A stretch of DNA of 6,874 nt from Chloroflexota bacterium (GTDB taxonomy: Bacteria > Chloroflexota > Dehalococcoidia > UBA3495), in NCBI GenBank assembly GCA_022571575.1, contig JACZXN010000092.1, positions 1 to 6,874 of the forward strand, read 5' to 3'. Positions within the stretch are counted from its first letter, which is position 1. The number at the start of each line of letters is the position of its first letter. The notes under the pieces were generated by a model, which did not search any database, had not been told where the DNA came from, and saw only the letters and a program-made list of their open reading frames with translations. The position numbers and the translations under genes are program-made. Positions 5,731-6,874 of this stretch are shown in pieces.

Positions 5731-6692
5731 ACCAGACCATCACGGCAGTGGCCGGGTTGGAGGCGGGCCATTACACCGACCTGGAGCACGCCACCGGCTG
5801 TACCGTCTTCCTCTGCCGCGCCGGCGCGGTCGGCGGGGTGGACGTCCGGGGCGGCTCGCCGGGCACCAGGGAGACCGACCTGCTCCGTCCGGTCCACCGC
5901 GTCGAGCAGGTCCATGCCGTGGTTCTCAGCGGAGGCAGCGCCTTTGGGCTGGACGCCGCATCCGGGGTGGTCGCTTATCTGGAGTCCCAGGGGATCGGTT
6001 TTAAGGTCGGTTCGGTCGTCGTACCCATCGTTTCCTCGGCCATCCTGTTCGACCTGGGTCTGATCACCGCCGACGTGCGGCCCGGCCCTGAAGAAGGCCG
6101 CAGCGCCTGTCTGGCGGCCAGCGCCGCGCCGATGGCCGAGGGCAGCGTCGGGGCCGGCACCGGGGCCACCGTGGCCAAACTGGGCGGTTCCGAACGGGCG
6201 GTGAAGGGCGGCATCGGATCGGCCGCCGTCATCCTTGCCACCGGCCAAACGGTGGCCGCCGCCGTTGCGGTCAACGCCGTGGGCGGTGTCTGGGATTACA
6301 CCAACGGACAGCTCCTAGCCGGACCGCGGCGGGCCTCCGGCGGGTTCGACGACCCGGTGGCGATGCTGTTGCAAGACCAGTCGGATGCCCCGGCCGGACC
6401 GGTGAACACCACCATCGGATTGGTGGCCACCGACGCCCAGATCTCCAAAGAAGACGCCAATTACCTGGCCCGGGTGAGCCACGACGGGCTGGCCCTGGCC
6501 ATCCGCCCCTGCCACACCATTCGTGACGGCGACACCATGTTCGCCATGGCCACCGGGCATAACCAATCTCCGGCGGACCTCACCGCCCTGGGAGCGGCCG
6601 CGGTGGAGGCGACGGCCCAGGCGGTGCTCCGGGCGGTGCGGCAAGCAACCGGGCTGGGGGGAATCCCGTCCATCAGCGAGTTGACGGCCTAG
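5727..6692 (+). CDS. P1/S58 (DmpA/NylC-like) Ntn-fold peptidase
   Basis: The 321-residue protein matches the P1-family peptidases (Peptidase_S58; DmpA aminopeptidase, BapA, nylon hydrolase NylC), which self-cleave into alpha and beta chains to expose an N-terminal nucleophile. Visible family marks are VLSGGSAFGLDAA (66-78), GSVGAGTGATVAK (139-151), VAVNAVG (180-186), NTTIGLVATDA (227-237) and DGDTMFAMATG (267-277). By comparison with NylC, cleavage is expected between Asn227 and Thr228, with Thr228 as nucleophile; DmpA and BapA use Ser instead. Length is normal and no signal peptide is seen, so it is probably cytoplasmic. The TTG at 5727 is preferred because GGAGG (5717-5721) lies five bases upstream and the family's N-terminus fits there. 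An extended ATG start at 5643 would begin inside the terminator stem. The gene lies behind a promoter-leader-terminator unit and 83 bases before panC. Family members cleave N-terminal amino acids or beta-amino acids from small peptides, or amide oligomers; the substrate here is unknown. Confidence 0.9.
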   Translation: MNQTITAVAGLEAGHYTDLEHATGCTVFLCRAGAVGGVDVRGGSPGTRETDLLRPVHRVEQVHAVVLSGGSAFGLDAASGVVAYLESQGIGFKVGSVVVPIVSSAILFDLGLITADVRPGPEEGRSACLAASAAPMAEGSVGAGTGATVAKLGGSERAVKGGIGSAAVILATGQTVAAAVAVNAVGGVWDYTNGQLLAGPRRASGGFDDPVAMLLQDQSDAPAGPVNTTIGLVATDAQISKEDANYLARVSHDGLALAIRPCHTIRDGDTMFAMATGHNQSPADLTALGAAAVEATAQAVLRAVRQATGLGGIPSISELTA

Positions 6693-6698
6693 CGATTT

Positions 6699-6720
6699 CC
6701 GATTCAACCGATTCAGCCGA
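6699..6720 (+). repeat. Short 9-base tandem repeat before panC
   Basis: CCGATTCA occurs at 6699-6706 and again at 6708-6715, followed by CCGA (6717-6720), giving just over two copies with a 9-base period. It lies seven bases after the peptidase stop codon. It could be a protein-binding site or chance; no promoter elements with proper spacing are evident in 6693-6775. Confidence 0.3.
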
Positions 6721-6775
6721 GAAACCAACCTGAGTTCACCGGTGTTTACCTATGAAGCGGACGAGACCGCACAGC

Positions 6776-6874
6776 ATGCGGGTGATCAGCACCAACGAGG
6801 AGATGTCCCAGGCCTGCCGCGAGGCGGTCAAGCCCATTGGATTGGTGCCGACCATGGGTGCCCTCCACGCCGGT
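6776..6874 (+). CDS. panC: Pantoate--beta-alanine ligase (pantothenate synthetase), 5' part
   Basis: The 33 visible residues run from MRVISTNEEM to GLVPTMGALHAG, where the gene leaves the window. PTMGxLHxGH is the signature ATP-binding element of PanC, the cytoplasmic enzyme that joins pantoate to beta-alanine with ATP to make pantothenate, the precursor of coenzyme A; the second His of the motif falls just outside. The ATG at 6776 aligns with the usual MxVI N-terminus of the family. An in-frame ATG at 6752 would add eight residues (MKRTRPHS). Neither has a good ribosome binding site, so the exact start is uncertain. It is co-directional with the peptidase, 83 bases downstream, and may be transcribed with it. 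Identification is strong despite truncation. Confidence 0.9.
   Translation, partial: MRVISTNEEMSQACREAVKPIGLVPTMGALHAG

Noticed and set aside
5712..6248. 178-codon minus-strand ORF within the peptidase gene
   Set aside because: The plus-strand frame carries all S58 motifs; this one has none and is GC-driven.

Overview
The window is GC-rich and gene-dense, with strong Shine-Dalgarno sites, several GTG/TTG starts, a secreted lipoprotein with a long Pro/Thr/Ser linker, and a cluster of SDR, VOC and MFS genes. This combination suggests a free-living Gram-negative-type or Chloroflexota-like bacterium (for example a SAR202/Dehalococcoidia-type metagenomic genome). That placement is an inference from style, not proven by a marker gene. 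No tRNA, rRNA, CRISPR array, IS element or phage gene is visible.

Layout. Positions 1-29 hold the first codons of a minus-strand gene that leaves the window, with its own ribosome binding site and a probable promoter. Positions 177-1754 (minus) encode a lipoprotein with a proline-rich tether and a C-terminal domain resembling a degenerate M23/LytM fold. Positions 1871-3936 (minus) form a compact three-gene operon, in transcription order a VOC (glyoxalase/dioxygenase-fold) protein, a canonical SDR dehydrogenase, and a second SDR with an altered active site. Positions 4198-5460 (plus) encode a 420-residue MFS transporter, divergent from that operon. The 260-base space between them carries candidate promoters in both directions. 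This arrangement looks like a small uptake-and-oxidation cassette for an unidentified organic substrate.

Positions 5461-5726 are a non-coding stretch with a very good sigma-70-type promoter (TTGACA, 17 bases, TAGAAT) and, about 120-150 bases later, a Rho-independent terminator hairpin with a T-rich tail. The terminator lies upstream of the next gene, so the stretch is either a small RNA gene or an attenuator/riboswitch-type leader. It precedes an Ntn-fold P1/S58-family peptidase (5727-6692), which is followed by the 5' end of panC (pantoate--beta-alanine ligase, from 6776). Some S58 peptidases release beta-alanine, the co-substrate of PanC, so a functional link is possible but unproven.

The points most worth following are the promoter-leader-terminator unit before the peptidase, the SDR whose catalytic Asn and Lys are both replaced, and the peptidase-panC adjacency.
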